Below the pieces are notes generated by a model that saw only the letters and a list, made by a program, of their open reading frames with translations, had not been told where the DNA came from and searched no databases. Both the position numbers and the translations under genes were made by a program. Shown in pieces: positions 1 to 7,992 of a stretch of DNA of 23,085 nucleotides (position 1 is the first letter of the stretch; the number at the start of each line of letters is the position of its first letter). Origin of the DNA: CAYMUR01 sp964393615 (lineage in GTDB: Bacteria > Planctomycetota > Planctomycetia > Pirellulales > Pirellulaceae); the NCBI GenBank assembly GCA_964393615.1, contig CAYMUR010000088.1:1-23085 (forward strand), read 5' to 3'.

Positions 1-455
1 GTCATCCACTGGAGTACTTTGGCGAGTGGGCCTACAGCCCGTGCCACGATGCTATTAAAACGAAAGTCTTCGACTAAGTCTTCTCCCCGGGCATGATAAA
101 CCGGTACCGGTAGTCCCAACTCACTGACAATTGAATCGATGACCGTTGCTTTTTTTCCCACCGACTCACACAGAGAGACCTGTAGATCGGGCCGCAGGAT
201 TGCAAGGAGTACGCCTGGTACCCCTCCGCCAGTTCCCCAATCCAATATTTCTTCATCGGGTTGCAACAACTCTGCAAGTACCATGCTGTCGGTCAAATCC
301 CGAGTAATGAAACGCTCGTAGTTCGTATGCCGTGTGAGATTCAGTTTTTTGTTCCATTCCCAGAGAAGATGACAGTAACGGTCTAACTGAGATATCTGAT
401 CTTTGGCCAGCTCGATAGAGAAGTCCGAAAGTGCGTGTTGAAGCGTAACGGTCAT
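1..455 (-). CDS. rsmG: 16S rRNA (guanine527-N7)-methyltransferase RsmG, N-terminal part
   Basis: SAM-dependent methyltransferase that makes m7G527 in the 530 loop of 16S rRNA. The minus frame is open from an ATG at 455 to the window edge (about 151 residues), so the C-terminus lies outside. Near residues 70-80 is the family's SAM-binding loop LDWGTGGGVPGVLLAILRPD, preceded by the usual helical N-terminus (HLLWEWNKKLNLT, then a DLTDS motif). Later segments LCESVGKKATVIDSIVSELG and NSIVARAVGPL also fit RsmG. ATG 455 is chosen because the protein begins at the expected distance before the first helix and no upstream in-frame start is evident; no clear Shine-Dalgarno is seen. The next gene upstream in transcription direction is DUF1598, 235 bases away. 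Identification is by motif and is firm. Confidence 0.93.
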   Translation of the reverse strand, partial: MTVTLQHALSDFSIELAKDQISQLDRYCHLLWEWNKKLNLTRHTNYERFITRDLTDSMVLAELLQPDEEILDWGTGGGVPGVLLAILRPDLQVSLCESVGKKATVIDSIVSELGLPVPVYHARGEDLVEDFRFNSIVARAVGPLAKVLQWM

Positions 456-690
456 GAGAGGGTCTTGAATAATGGGACTGCCGTGGGGCGATAGGGTGGT
501 TGCAGATCCCCAATCAGCTATTGGTTCCGAGCAACGTTTTACCTGAAGAAAGCCAACAGGAAAAGTGTACCTGTTGCCTGGCCCAATCGCGATCAAACCT
601 TCGGAGTCGCAAACTCAGCAGGATATCTGGCCTCTGGTCAATGCTCGTGCAGATGAAGAATGATTTTGTTGCGGGAAAAACATGTTGTTG

Positions 691-2172
691 TTAGTCCCAC
701 CACCATTGGCCTTCTGCCAGACCGTTCAATGTAACTGATGCACGCTGTGCAGAGACAGTTCCTTCATCGTCGGACAATAAATTTTCACTGGATAATGCGT
801 TGACAGGGCGGATGTGGACGCCACCACCAATTGGAGTCAACAACCGGCGACCTTTCCAAATAGCGTTGATTGCTGTTTCTACTTGTTTGGGGGGATTGTA
901 GTTCTCCACAGGGAATATCTCTTCGTTGGCAAAGATTTCTAGGTCCCAGCCAGCCTGGCCAAAGTAATCCTGTCGTTGAATGAAGGCTGCTGCGATCGAC
1001 ATGTCGATAAGATTGCGTAATTCTGCATAGACTGGCAAGCGAGCGGCCAGTTGAGAATATTTCTTAGTAAAAGCCTTGACGAACATTTGGCTGGCTTTAT
1101 CGACACGCCCAGCAGAGAGGCGTTGTCCGCCAGAGGTAACCATCTCGTCAGCACCCACCAGGCGGACGCTATCGCCAACGAGTTCCATTGACATTTCATC
1201 CTGGCTGACCCGCACTGCTTCATAGTCTGGTATGAAATACCAGCGTTGCATTGCATTACGTGCGATGGAATTAGGTCGCGCTCTGCTGACCCAACTGGGA
1301 ATCTTGACGGGGGGTTTTTCCAAGCCAATGCCGATTAGTTTCATGCGGTAGTCGGCTTCGACCAGGACTTGTGCAAAATGGGATTGGGGTGAAACTCCTT
1401 GGATATCCACCTTTTGCAGACCGAGCGCTTCGCGGAGCGTACCGACGATCGCTTTTGTGTCGGCTGGGGTGGCACGGCCACCGATGCTGGCCAGGGTTTG
1501 TTGTAAACGCTGTAAACCTTCTTGGGTCGGATCGATCGAGCAACCGATCACTTGAGTGGGTGACTTACCTGGGGGAAATGCACGCAGGGCGACAACCAGG
1601 TCGTGTAGAGGCAACGTGGCCCTGCCGCTGGTCATGCCTACCATGCGACCGGCCGGGTTTTCAAAAAAACCTTCTGCCGGACCGGCGATGACAATGTCCC
1701 CTGTTTCTGGATAGAAAAAGACATAGCGGATACGTATTAAACCAGCGAGGTACAGCATCTCATCCGTAGCGCCTGCACCGTTTGCTAATTGGTCAGCGAT
1801 GGCTGCTTCCAATCGGTTCAAGGAAATCTTGCGTAGCTCGCTAGGCCGTACGAGGTCCGGATGAAGAGCAACTTTGGCTTGTTCGATGCGTTGCTGGTGC
1901 AGTTTACCAGTTGGATCTTTGAAAAGTCGCATGCGCAGGATCCCCGCCGCATCAACTTCGATGCCGCCGGCGCCAAAACCACTACCAGCACCACCACCAC
2001 CGCCATTGTTGCCATTACCACCGCCACCCAAACCACCACCACCACCACCACCAAACTGGGCGTGAGTGGTACCGACAAGTGAACAGATCAGGAAGGTTGT
2101 CCATGCGACTCGGGAGAGCCAACGTGTCATAAGATGCAGTATGCCGAACGTTTTGTGTTGTGCGGAAACCAT
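691..2172 (-). CDS. Secreted DUF1598 family protein with Gly-rich N-terminus
   Basis: 493 residues, matching my memory of DUF1598, a family found mainly in planctomycetes and of unknown function. An N-terminal signal peptide is visible: a basic start, then the hydrophobic stretch VAWTTFLICSLVG ending THA, with cleavage likely before QFGG. The mature protein opens with about 30 residues of Gly/Asn low complexity, then a globular region. Segments typical of the family include IRYVFFYPETGDIVIAGPAE, FPPGKSPTQVIGCSIDPT, a Gln/Leu-rich helix, and FAQVLVEADYRMKLIGIGLE. The C-terminus ends WWWD. The start at 2172 is preferred over the Met at 2130 because AGAAGAGG lies 7 bases upstream. Export is inferred from the signal peptide. 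The cellular role is unknown. Confidence 0.88.
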   Translation of the reverse strand: MVSAQHKTFGILHLMTRWLSRVAWTTFLICSLVGTTHAQFGGGGGGGLGGGGNGNNGGGGGAGSGFGAGGIEVDAAGILRMRLFKDPTGKLHQQRIEQAKVALHPDLVRPSELRKISLNRLEAAIADQLANGAGATDEMLYLAGLIRIRYVFFYPETGDIVIAGPAEGFFENPAGRMVGMTSGRATLPLHDLVVALRAFPPGKSPTQVIGCSIDPTQEGLQRLQQTLASIGGRATPADTKAIVGTLREALGLQKVDIQGVSPQSHFAQVLVEADYRMKLIGIGLEKPPVKIPSWVSRARPNSIARNAMQRWYFIPDYEAVRVSQDEMSMELVGDSVRLVGADEMVTSGGQRLSAGRVDKASQMFVKAFTKKYSQLAARLPVYAELRNLIDMSIAAAFIQRQDYFGQAGWDLEIFANEEIFPVENYNPPKQVETAINAIWKGRRLLTPIGGGVHIRPVNALSSENLLSDDEGTVSAQRASVTLNGLAEGQWWWD

Positions 2173-2551
2173 TTTGAACCTCTTCTAGGTTTTCACGGGC
2201 CTGGTTGGACGAATGTAAAGTCACCGATGGACGGATTGTGTCCTGTGACCAATGAGGGGTTTACATAGGAAACGTTGATCATATGCCGGCAAGGAACCAA
2301 GAAGTTCCAGACACATTATGGATTGACGCACTCCATGTCCCGTTGGGAACTTGTCCCCTCTTTCTATCTTAATCGCGCCAGCTGCCGAAACAAGAATCGC
2401 TGACGATTTAGGGGCAGTTGTTTTTCAGCGGTGAGGTGGCGAAAATACCGATTCTCCCGCTTATAAGGAGTAAATCTGCCTACGGGAACAGCGAAAACGA
2501 TGTGTCAGGAAATAGTCAAGAAAAATGATTTGATCAAGGAATTGAAACAAA
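2173..2551. other. Non-coding stretch between DUF1598 gene and ferredoxin gene
   Basis: About 380 bases with no convincing reading frame on either strand. It separates two minus-strand genes, so it should hold the promoter of the DUF1598 gene, but I see no clear -35/-10 pair. It includes an isolated AAGGAG near 2466 with no suitable start codon after it. No repeat or RNA gene was recognised. Confidence 0.5.
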
Positions 2552-2914
2552 TCAACTGTTGCGGGGAGGCGGGACGCGTCCCCCTTTCGTGTTCAGCAGC
2601 GCATCATCAATTAACAGGTCCGGCAGAATTTTGCCTTGCATCAATGTTTCCTCGACAATGCGAGGGACATCGGCTGGTGTGACGGCTCCGTACCAAATTT
2701 CTTGTGGATAAATGACGAGGGTCGGACCAAGCTCGCACTGGTCCAGGCAACCAGCACTGTTAGCACGAACGAGCGGTTTCAATCCACGGCGAGCTATTTC
2801 GGCCTTGAACAGGTTGCGCAACGTGTTGCTACCGTCTGGATTGCAGCAACCACGGGGATGCCCTGGCTCACGCTGATTGCAGCAAACAAACAAATGATGG
2901 GTAAATTTTGACAT
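2552..2914 (-). CDS. Thioredoxin-like [2Fe-2S] ferredoxin
   Basis: 120 residues with the cysteine pattern of small thioredoxin-fold (Shethna-type) [2Fe-2S] ferredoxins, also seen in the NuoE family. Two Cys lie at 11-12 in HLFVCCNQREPG, a pair at 23-24 in RGCCNPDG, and the closing SAGCLDQCELGP has Cys56 and Cys60 spaced C-x3-C. The extra adjacent cysteines mean the exact ligands cannot be told from sequence. YPQEIWYGAVTPADVPRIVE is the conserved final strand and helix of the fold. The last dozen residues (KGGRVPPPRNS) are encoded over a 12-base palindrome and look like a non-conserved tail. It is the last gene of a three-gene minus-strand group, 18 bases after the small membrane protein. Likely a cytoplasmic electron carrier; the partner is unknown. 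Confidence 0.85.
   Translation of the reverse strand: MSKFTHHLFVCCNQREPGHPRGCCNPDGSNTLRNLFKAEIARRGLKPLVRANSAGCLDQCELGPTLVIYPQEIWYGAVTPADVPRIVEETLMQGKILPDLLIDDALLNTKGGRVPPPRNS
2571..2582. repeat. 12-base perfect palindrome GGGACGCGTCCC
   Basis: A perfect inverted repeat inside the last codons of the ferredoxin gene, flanked by further G- and C-runs (GGCGGGACGCGTCCCCCTTT on the plus strand). It could be a REP-like element, part of a weak hairpin at the end of the operon, or chance. It is not followed by a T-run, so it is not called a terminator. Confidence 0.35.
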
Positions 2915-2932
2915 GAAACATTGAGGCGTCGC

Positions 2933-3154
2933 TTAGGAGACTGCCCATTCCAAAATGGATAACACAACGAATACGATCAGCATAAATCCCACGATCCAAA
3001 AAGCAATTCTCAGGGCATGTTGCAGAATGAACGTCATCAATTCGTGTCGCGTGGCGGCATATACGAAGCTGATCGCCACCACCAGTGGTAGCGCATACCA
3101 GATACGCAAACCTAATCCTCCGGCTAATAGAATCCCCAGTAAGCATTCAACCAT
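2933..3154 (-). CDS. Small two-helix membrane protein, unknown function
   Basis: 73 residues, not recognised. Two hydrophobic segments are visible: LLGILLAGGLGLRIWYALPL running into VVAISFVYAA, and IAFWIVGFMLIVFVVLSIL near the C-terminus, with a short polar linker (TRHELMTFILQHALR). The frame stays open upstream to 3235, but the ATG at 3154 is preferred. It starts right at the first helix, sits 29 bases after the stop of the preceding gene, and has AAGG 10 bases upstream; the longer version would overlap that gene. Spacing to its neighbours (29 and 18 bases) implies one operon with the DUF6677-like protein and the ferredoxin, so a membrane-linked function shared with them is an inference only. 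Confidence 0.72.
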   Translation of the reverse strand: MVECLLGILLAGGLGLRIWYALPLVVAISFVYAATRHELMTFILQHALRIAFWIVGFMLIVFVVLSILEWAVS

Positions 3155-3183
3155 TATCAACGGCCTTGTTTTCTTTTTGCCAA

Positions 3184-3720
3184 TTAGGCGGTTTTGTTTT
3201 GATTTTGGTCTGGCAGCATAAACACGGGCCCACACCCAGCATCGTAAATCGCCAAAATGTTAAGCAGACCGGCAACCATCGTGAACAATGTACCGAGTTC
3301 AAATTTGAACTTGTACTCACGGTGCCAATTTGCCAATTCGTCCTGCGCATTGGCTCGAAAATTTTGTGGTGGTGCCATGAAGCCCTGCATCCATGGTTCC
3401 CGTTTTAACAAGTGTACACGCATTGCCTGCACGAGAGCTGGCAATGCGGGTATTCCCACACCGACCTGACAGACGTATGGCAGTCTGCGATCGGTTTTTT
3501 TGAACGATGCGTATACCACATGTCCACCACCGACTGCGAATCCGAAGAAGTAGATGCTTAGTATGCAGACCATGTAGAGCACTGCTTTGCCGAATCGCTC
3601 TTGATAGATGTGACCCGCACCTGGCCAAAGCCAAGCCAATAATACCGCCAGGGAGGGGTTTTTCAGGTTGATTTCGGCAATAGCTTCCCCGCTCTCCGGC
3701 GGGATTTTTAATCGAGTCAT
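3184..3720 (-). CDS. DUF6677-like multi-pass membrane protein
   Basis: 178 residues. The N-terminal block NPSLAVLLAWLWPGAGHIYQ (residues 21-40) followed by ERFGKAVLYMVCILSIYFFG is the signature of planctomycete membrane proteins that I recall as DUF6677, related to the short TM2-like AWLxPGxGHxYQ motif. Further hydrophobic segments lie around residues 84-99 and 143-168, giving about four membrane spans. The start at 3720 is chosen because CTGGAG lies 7 bases upstream and the conserved block begins about 20 residues in; the frame is open to 3909 but the upstream part looks non-coding. First gene of the group with the 73-residue membrane protein and the ferredoxin. Function unknown; the family name is from memory and should be treated as tentative. 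Confidence 0.78.
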   Translation of the reverse strand: MTRLKIPPESGEAIAEINLKNPSLAVLLAWLWPGAGHIYQERFGKAVLYMVCILSIYFFGFAVGGGHVVYASFKKTDRRLPYVCQVGVGIPALPALVQAMRVHLLKREPWMQGFMAPPQNFRANAQDELANWHREYKFKFELGTLFTMVAGLLNILAIYDAGCGPVFMLPDQNQNKTA

Positions 3721-4078
3721 ACATTGGCTCCAGGATGGTATCGCGGCGAAACATTGAATTCTAGCAGCACTCACCGCATTGTCACAGATCAAACGAGCTA
3801 TGCAACTCGTTCCCGTTGATTTAAAAGTATCGTGGTCTGGGCCGAGCTGGACCTGGAAAATCGACAGGCGTGCGCTGTGAAAGCGAGAATTTGAGTAGCA
3901 AATCTGCAATGGTACCGACAGGTAAGGGCGTATTGATGTAAGTTATAGCCTTGGATGTTTGTTGGACATCTTTACCGTTCGCCCTTTCTGACAGAGTAGC
4001 GGTTCCTGCAAGGGTATGTCATGTTTACTTAGGAGTGGTGTTGTATCACGTTCTACATAGTCTCTTCGGGATAAGTCG
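3721..4078. other. Divergent intergenic region
   Basis: About 358 bases between the start of the minus-strand DUF6677-like gene and the start of plus-strand rsmE. Both genes read away from it, so promoters for both must lie here or overlap it. I cannot pick out a convincing -35/-10 pair, and I see no repeats or RNA gene. Confidence 0.5.
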
Positions 4079-4801
4079 ATGAATCACCGGTTTTTTGTCA
4101 ATCACCCGATTAAAGATAAGCAAGTCGAATTGGATGGTTCTGAAGCGCATCACCTGTTACACGTAATGCGGGCTGAAATTGGACAACAGGTGGTGTTGCT
4201 TGACGGGAGCGGATTTGAGTATCAAGCATTGGTCACGCAACGCGCCAGAGGGACTGCCCAATTAGAGATCATTGGTCGTGTAGAGAGGGACCGCGAGTTG
4301 TCCCTGACATTGGTCGTTGGTGTTGCTTTACCGAAAGGCGACCGTCAACGTTGGCTTGTCGAGAAACTTGTCGAAATGGGTGTCACTAGGTTTCAGCCAT
4401 TAACGACAGAACGGACCGTTAGCCAGCCCAACAGTAGGTCGTTAGTACGCCTGCATCGAACGGTTGTGGAAGCTTCAAAGCAGTGTGGTCGGACAATGAT
4501 GATGGAGATTTGTGAAGCCGAGTCACTGCAGAATTTTCTTGACGGTGCTCCCGAACATGCATTGCGGATTATAGCACATCCCCATGAATCGCCTACGAGC
4601 ACGACACTCAAACAGAGACTGTTACAGCAGGCGGATAAACAACCGGTGTTTGTTGCAATCGGCCCAGAAGGTGGCTTTACTGATTTGGAATGGCAGAAAG
4701 CTTGTCACGCTGGCTGGCAGACAATCGATCTAGGGCCACGAATCTTGCGGGTCGAAACAGCCGCGTTGGCCTTGGTTGCGGGGATCACGTTCTCTCTCTG
4801 A
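4079..4801 (+). CDS. rsmE: 16S rRNA (uracil1498-N3)-methyltransferase RsmE
   Basis: 240 residues, the normal length. This SPOUT-fold enzyme makes m3U1498 in 16S rRNA helix 44. The N-terminal PUA-like domain starts RFFVNHPI and contains SEAHHLLHVMRAEIGQQVVL. The SPOUT domain follows with VGVALPKGDRQRWLVEKLVE, EASKQCGR, the SAM-binding GPEGGF at residues 195-200, and the trefoil-knot motif LGPRILRVETAALA at about 218-231. All expected motifs are present, so the protein should be active. Alone on its strand here; the following kilobase has no clear gene. Firm call. Confidence 0.96.
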   Translation: MNHRFFVNHPIKDKQVELDGSEAHHLLHVMRAEIGQQVVLLDGSGFEYQALVTQRARGTAQLEIIGRVERDRELSLTLVVGVALPKGDRQRWLVEKLVEMGVTRFQPLTTERTVSQPNSRSLVRLHRTVVEASKQCGRTMMMEICEAESLQNFLDGAPEHALRIIAHPHESPTSTTLKQRLLQQADKQPVFVAIGPEGGFTDLEWQKACHAGWQTIDLGPRILRVETAALALVAGITFSL

Positions 4802-5148
4802 CAATGCTATGTTCTGCCTTTTACCAAAATACGCATTCATGATGGATGCATCAAGTAAATCAACAGCGTTTCTGCAGACAGATTTAATATTTTGCAAGAA
4901 GGTCCTCGTGCTGCAGAGCTTGATGTTTCCAGGGATACCGTTCTCAATGAAAGCTAGAAGAAGAACATGGTTTGACCATTGAAAGTGTGGTAAGACGGCG
5001 ATCATCGTTCCACGCGTCCTCGAAGAGAAAGAGGTGGAAAGGTGTATTTTGATGCGGTGAAAATTTAAAAAAAGTATTGGGTGTTTCTAATAAATTATCC
5101 CCCTGTTTTTCTGCCAGTTTTCCTCCTGTAATTTTCAACGATCGTGGC

Positions 5149-5454
5149 ATGGTGTTGCGGGAAGGCAGGGACCGTAACATCGATATTTCCGGATTCAACG
5201 CTCTTGCCGAAAGTTTTGATCCGAGTGGTGCGGATTGACCATGTCAGATCGATGAGGGTGATTTTGTTGGTAACGACGTAAGCGATATTTATCGAGTGCA
5301 ATTGTCAGGCAGGTATTTTGTGCCCAGAGGTTGCGCTGGCATTTCGAGCGTCAACAGCGTGGCTAAAACCTGCGACAGGGGCGCTTTTCACAGCAGGTTT
5401 CTTTCGGTTCGTGGTTGGACGTCACGTGAGACAGGGCTAATTGGAGTTCAATAA
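5149..5454 (+). pseudogene. Possible decayed gene fragment with in-frame TGA
   Basis: A plus frame reads MVLREGRDRNIDISGFNALA and on to PSGAD, then meets TGA at 5236-5238. It continues in the same frame with IDEGDFVGNDVSDIYRVQL and GRYFVPRGCAG until TAA at 5452. The composition of both halves is more protein-like than the other frames, which suggests a gene broken by point mutation. I do not recognise the family, no start with a ribosome binding site is evident, and chance is a real alternative. Confidence 0.22.
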
Positions 5455-5723
5455 TTATATCGAACCCTCCCTCCGCACCGTTTGCAGTGGATGTCCTGTT
5501 TCTGTTGATATCTGCGGTCAAATTCTGACGAATTTAGTCGCTGCATTTCATGTGGATTGTGTCCCCATTGTCCTGGCAGGCAAACCCCTGGTGCCCCCAG
5601 TGCTCGAGCCTGAATCTGTGTGTTAGGATAGTAATAGTTAATTGATAGGACTGACCTGAAAAGTTTTAGGATGGCCAGTTCGGCCCACGTCGCTGCAAGG
5701 TGTTCGGATACCTGTTTGAAAAA

Positions 5724-5751
5724 AGAAGTCTACTGTCAGAAGTCTACTGTC
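5724..5751. repeat. 14-base tandem direct repeat (two exact copies)
   Basis: AGAAGTCTACTGTC occurs twice without a spacer (5724-5737 and 5738-5751), about 110 bases upstream of the M48 protease. It could be a regulator-binding pair or a simple slippage duplication; nothing in the sequence decides. Confidence 0.7.
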
Positions 5752-5861
5752 TGGGCTTCTGTGAAACCGGCCTGACGAACTGGTGGTTTTACTTGTCAAC
5801 CCAGGATGTGATTCATCGCCATCTTTGAATCTTTGGAACTTAGTATATAGGTGTCGTAACG

Positions 5862-7031
5862 ATGATGCTCAATCCGGAAGATGTTTCTGTAGAGGGTGAC
5901 GACGGTGAAACGGTAGTGGAGCCGATGACCCCCGATCAACTGGCGGAAACGAAAAGATATAACCAACAAGACTTGATTTGCAATTTGGTGGACCAGGCTG
6001 TTGATATTGTCTTTCTTGCGGTCGTTGCTTTTTTTGTTGCGCGTCCATTGGATTTGTGGCTGCAAGATCATTGGAGTTTGACCAATCCGTGGTTTCGTTT
6101 GGCTGCCATTTATTTGCTGGTGACGGTTTTGCATTATTTGTTTTCCTTCCCACTATCCTTCTATAGTGGGCATTTACTCGAGCATAAATTTGGGATGAGT
6201 AACCAGACACTGCGGCAATGGTTTTGGCGGTATGGGAAAGGGGTGCTCTTGACACTTCTGTTCGGATTGCTGATGGCCGAAACCTTGTTTGTGATTATTT
6301 GGTTAACGGGTGCATATTGGTGGTTGGCAGCCGCCGGCATTTTCTTTGTAGTGAGTATCGTGCTAGGCCAGTTGGCACCGGTCTTGATTTTGCCTCTGTT
6401 TTACAAAATAGAACCACTGGAAGACATTCAGTTGAGTGAGCGTTTGGCAAAGCTGGCTGAGGGGACCGGATTGTCGATTGAGGGGGTTTATCGCATGGTT
6501 TTAAGTGAGGAAACTGTCAAAGCTAATGCGATGCTGGCTGGGTTGGGAAGTACGCGACGCGTGATCATGGGTGATACATTGCTTGATCAGTTTTCCGAAG
6601 AAGAGATCGAAGTGGTCTTTGCCCATGAAATTGGACACCATGTCCACCGTCACATCCGCAGTTTACTGCTGCTAGGAGCCACACTTAGTATTTGTGTGTT
6701 TTTCGCTTGCCATGTATTGATTGGTATTTGGTTGGACAATCCTGGTTGGCCCGTTGAGCTACCTGTTTATGTGTTACCGATGTTGACTTTTGTGACCACA
6801 GTACTTTTTCTGTTGTTTTCTCCATTACAAAATGCAATTAGTCGGCATTTCGAAAGACAAAGTGATTCGTATGCACTTCGGCATACGGAAAATCGCACGG
6901 CTTATCGTTCTGCATTTACGAAGCTGGCGCGAATCAACAAGGACGATCCTGATCCCCATCCACTGGAAGTATTTTGGTTGCACAGTCATCCACCTATTTC
7001 GGAGCGGATAGGGATGGCAGACCGCGTATAG
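5862..7031 (+). CDS. M48 family (Ste24/CAAX-protease type) membrane zinc metalloprotease
   Basis: 389 residues. Multi-pass membrane protease of the Ste24 class: an acidic N-terminal tail, then hydrophobic segments at about 42-62, 80-100, 126-150 and 153-178, corresponding to the M48 N-terminal membrane domain (SFYSGHLLEHKFGMSNQT is typical). The zinc site is HEIGHH with His255 and His259 as ligands and Glu256 as catalytic base. The third ligand is probably Glu331 in SRHFERQSDSYAL. Two more membrane spans lie between them (about 267-285 and 298-318). NAMLAGLGSTRRVIMGDTLL is the conserved segment before the active site. A late HSHPPISERI motif closes the family pattern. All key residues are present. 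Physiological substrate unknown; in bacteria these enzymes have roles such as membrane protein quality control. The SDR gene starts 43 bases later, so co-transcription is likely. Confidence 0.93.
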   Translation: MMLNPEDVSVEGDDGETVVEPMTPDQLAETKRYNQQDLICNLVDQAVDIVFLAVVAFFVARPLDLWLQDHWSLTNPWFRLAAIYLLVTVLHYLFSFPLSFYSGHLLEHKFGMSNQTLRQWFWRYGKGVLLTLLFGLLMAETLFVIIWLTGAYWWLAAAGIFFVVSIVLGQLAPVLILPLFYKIEPLEDIQLSERLAKLAEGTGLSIEGVYRMVLSEETVKANAMLAGLGSTRRVIMGDTLLDQFSEEEIEVVFAHEIGHHVHRHIRSLLLLGATLSICVFFACHVLIGIWLDNPGWPVELPVYVLPMLTFVTTVLFLLFSPLQNAISRHFERQSDSYALRHTENRTAYRSAFTKLARINKDDPDPHPLEVFWLHSHPPISERIGMADRV

Positions 7032-7074
7032 TTGTCGCCGTTTTTGCAACGATTACGATAAATGGAATGATTCG

Positions 7075-7785
7075 ATGACGACGCTTCGCACCGTGCTGGT
7101 AACTGGTTCTTCACGTGGCATCGGCAGGGCTATTTGTGAACGTCTTTGGGGTCAGGGACATACTGTTGTGGGACTTGCACGACACCCTGAAATCGAAAAT
7201 TCCCCGAAGAATTATCGACCGTTACCCATGGACCTGAGTTGTTTAGAAGCCATCGATGTTGGATTAAGAAAAATGCTTGCTGAATATCCAATGTTAGATG
7301 CCGTAGTTTCCAATGCAGGTGCACCAGCCTTTGGAAATCTGGAAGAGATTGCTCATCGCCAGATTGAGTCCAGCATTGCACTCAACCTTACCAGCCATCT
7401 GCTGGTGACCCGCACGATAGTACCTTTTCTCAAGCGACACAAGCAAAGCGACTTGATCCTGATGGGATCGGAAGCTGCCTTGCGGGGCGGTAAGTATGGT
7501 TCGGTGTATTGCGCTGCTAAATTTGGTCTGCGTGGGTTTGCGCAGTCATTGCGGCAGGAATGCGCAAGTAGTGGTGTTCGGGTGACGCTGATCCATCCAG
7601 GAATGGTTCGCACTTCGTTTTTTAAGGAGCTGGATTTTGAACCTGGCGAATCAGATGACCAAGCAATTTCTGCAGACGATGTTGCCCAAGTGGTGGAGAT
7701 GGTGCTGGGAATTCGGGCTGGGACCGTCTTGGATGAAATTTCTCTTTCACCGCTAAAAAAAGTGATCCACTTTAAGGACCGATAG
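7075..7785 (+). CDS. Short-chain dehydrogenase/reductase (SDR)
   Basis: 236 residues, classical SDR length. The Rossmann nucleotide-binding loop is TGSSRGIG at residues 10-17. The NAG motif occurs in AVVSNAGAPAFG, and the catalytic residues are Ser132 (LMGSEAAL), Tyr145 and Lys149 (YCAAK). The Arg at position 14 of the loop and the Arg after the second strand (GLARHPE) hint at NADP(H) preference, which is inference. HPGMVRTSFF is the usual segment after the active site. Substrate cannot be predicted. Lies 43 bases downstream of the M48 protease gene on the same strand, so probably in one transcript, without an obvious shared pathway. Confidence 0.93.
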   Translation: MTTLRTVLVTGSSRGIGRAICERLWGQGHTVVGLARHPEIENSPKNYRPLPMDLSCLEAIDVGLRKMLAEYPMLDAVVSNAGAPAFGNLEEIAHRQIESSIALNLTSHLLVTRTIVPFLKRHKQSDLILMGSEAALRGGKYGSVYCAAKFGLRGFAQSLRQECASSGVRVTLIHPGMVRTSFFKELDFEPGESDDQAISADDVAQVVEMVLGIRAGTVLDEISLSPLKKVIHFKDR

Positions 7786-7992
7786 GGCTGTTTCCTTGTT
7801 GCGCTGTGGTGACGATGTGTTATCACCTACCAATTCCTTGAGCGTGTCTGGTAGCTCTACGACGGTCCACTTGTGCTTGTGACGCCAAAGTTTGACAATA
7901 GATGAACATCTGTTTCGATACGATCCGTTCTGAATGGCTATCTGTTTGACTTCACGACACAGCGTTATTGTCTTTCCGCTCGAAATGAAATC

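Larger units (their letters stand above)
4802..5861. other. Gene-poor kilobase, possible decayed coding sequence
   Basis: No intact gene is supported. Short plus-strand peptides look protein-like but are split by stops and frame changes: EGPRAAELDVSRDTVLNES near 4890-4950, then the open pieces annotated separately at 5149-5454. Another open stretch at 5441-5626 has a TTG start and no recognisable motif. The end of the region must carry the promoter for the M48 protease; an AT-rich TTAGTATATAGG lies just before it. No tRNA, insertion sequence or long inverted repeat was seen. Confidence 0.45.

Noticed and set aside
1818..2082. Open frames on both strands rich in Val, Thr or Pro over the Gly-rich part of the DUF1598 gene
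   Set aside because: They are shadows of the GGT/GGC repeat codons of the real minus-strand gene and show repeat-driven composition only.
3721..3909. N-terminal extension of the DUF6677-like protein back to 3909
   Set aside because: The ATG at 3720 has a good Shine-Dalgarno, and the extension has no conserved or membrane-like sequence.
5441..5626. 61-residue open frame starting with TTG
   Set aside because: No ribosome site, no recognisable motif, and it overlaps other broken frames; not supported as a gene.
7892..7924. TTGACA followed by a TACGAT-like hexamer upstream of the ceramidase-like gene
   Set aside because: The spacing to TACGAT is 21 bases and the hexamer at the ideal spacing matches the -10 consensus poorly, so it is not called a promoter.
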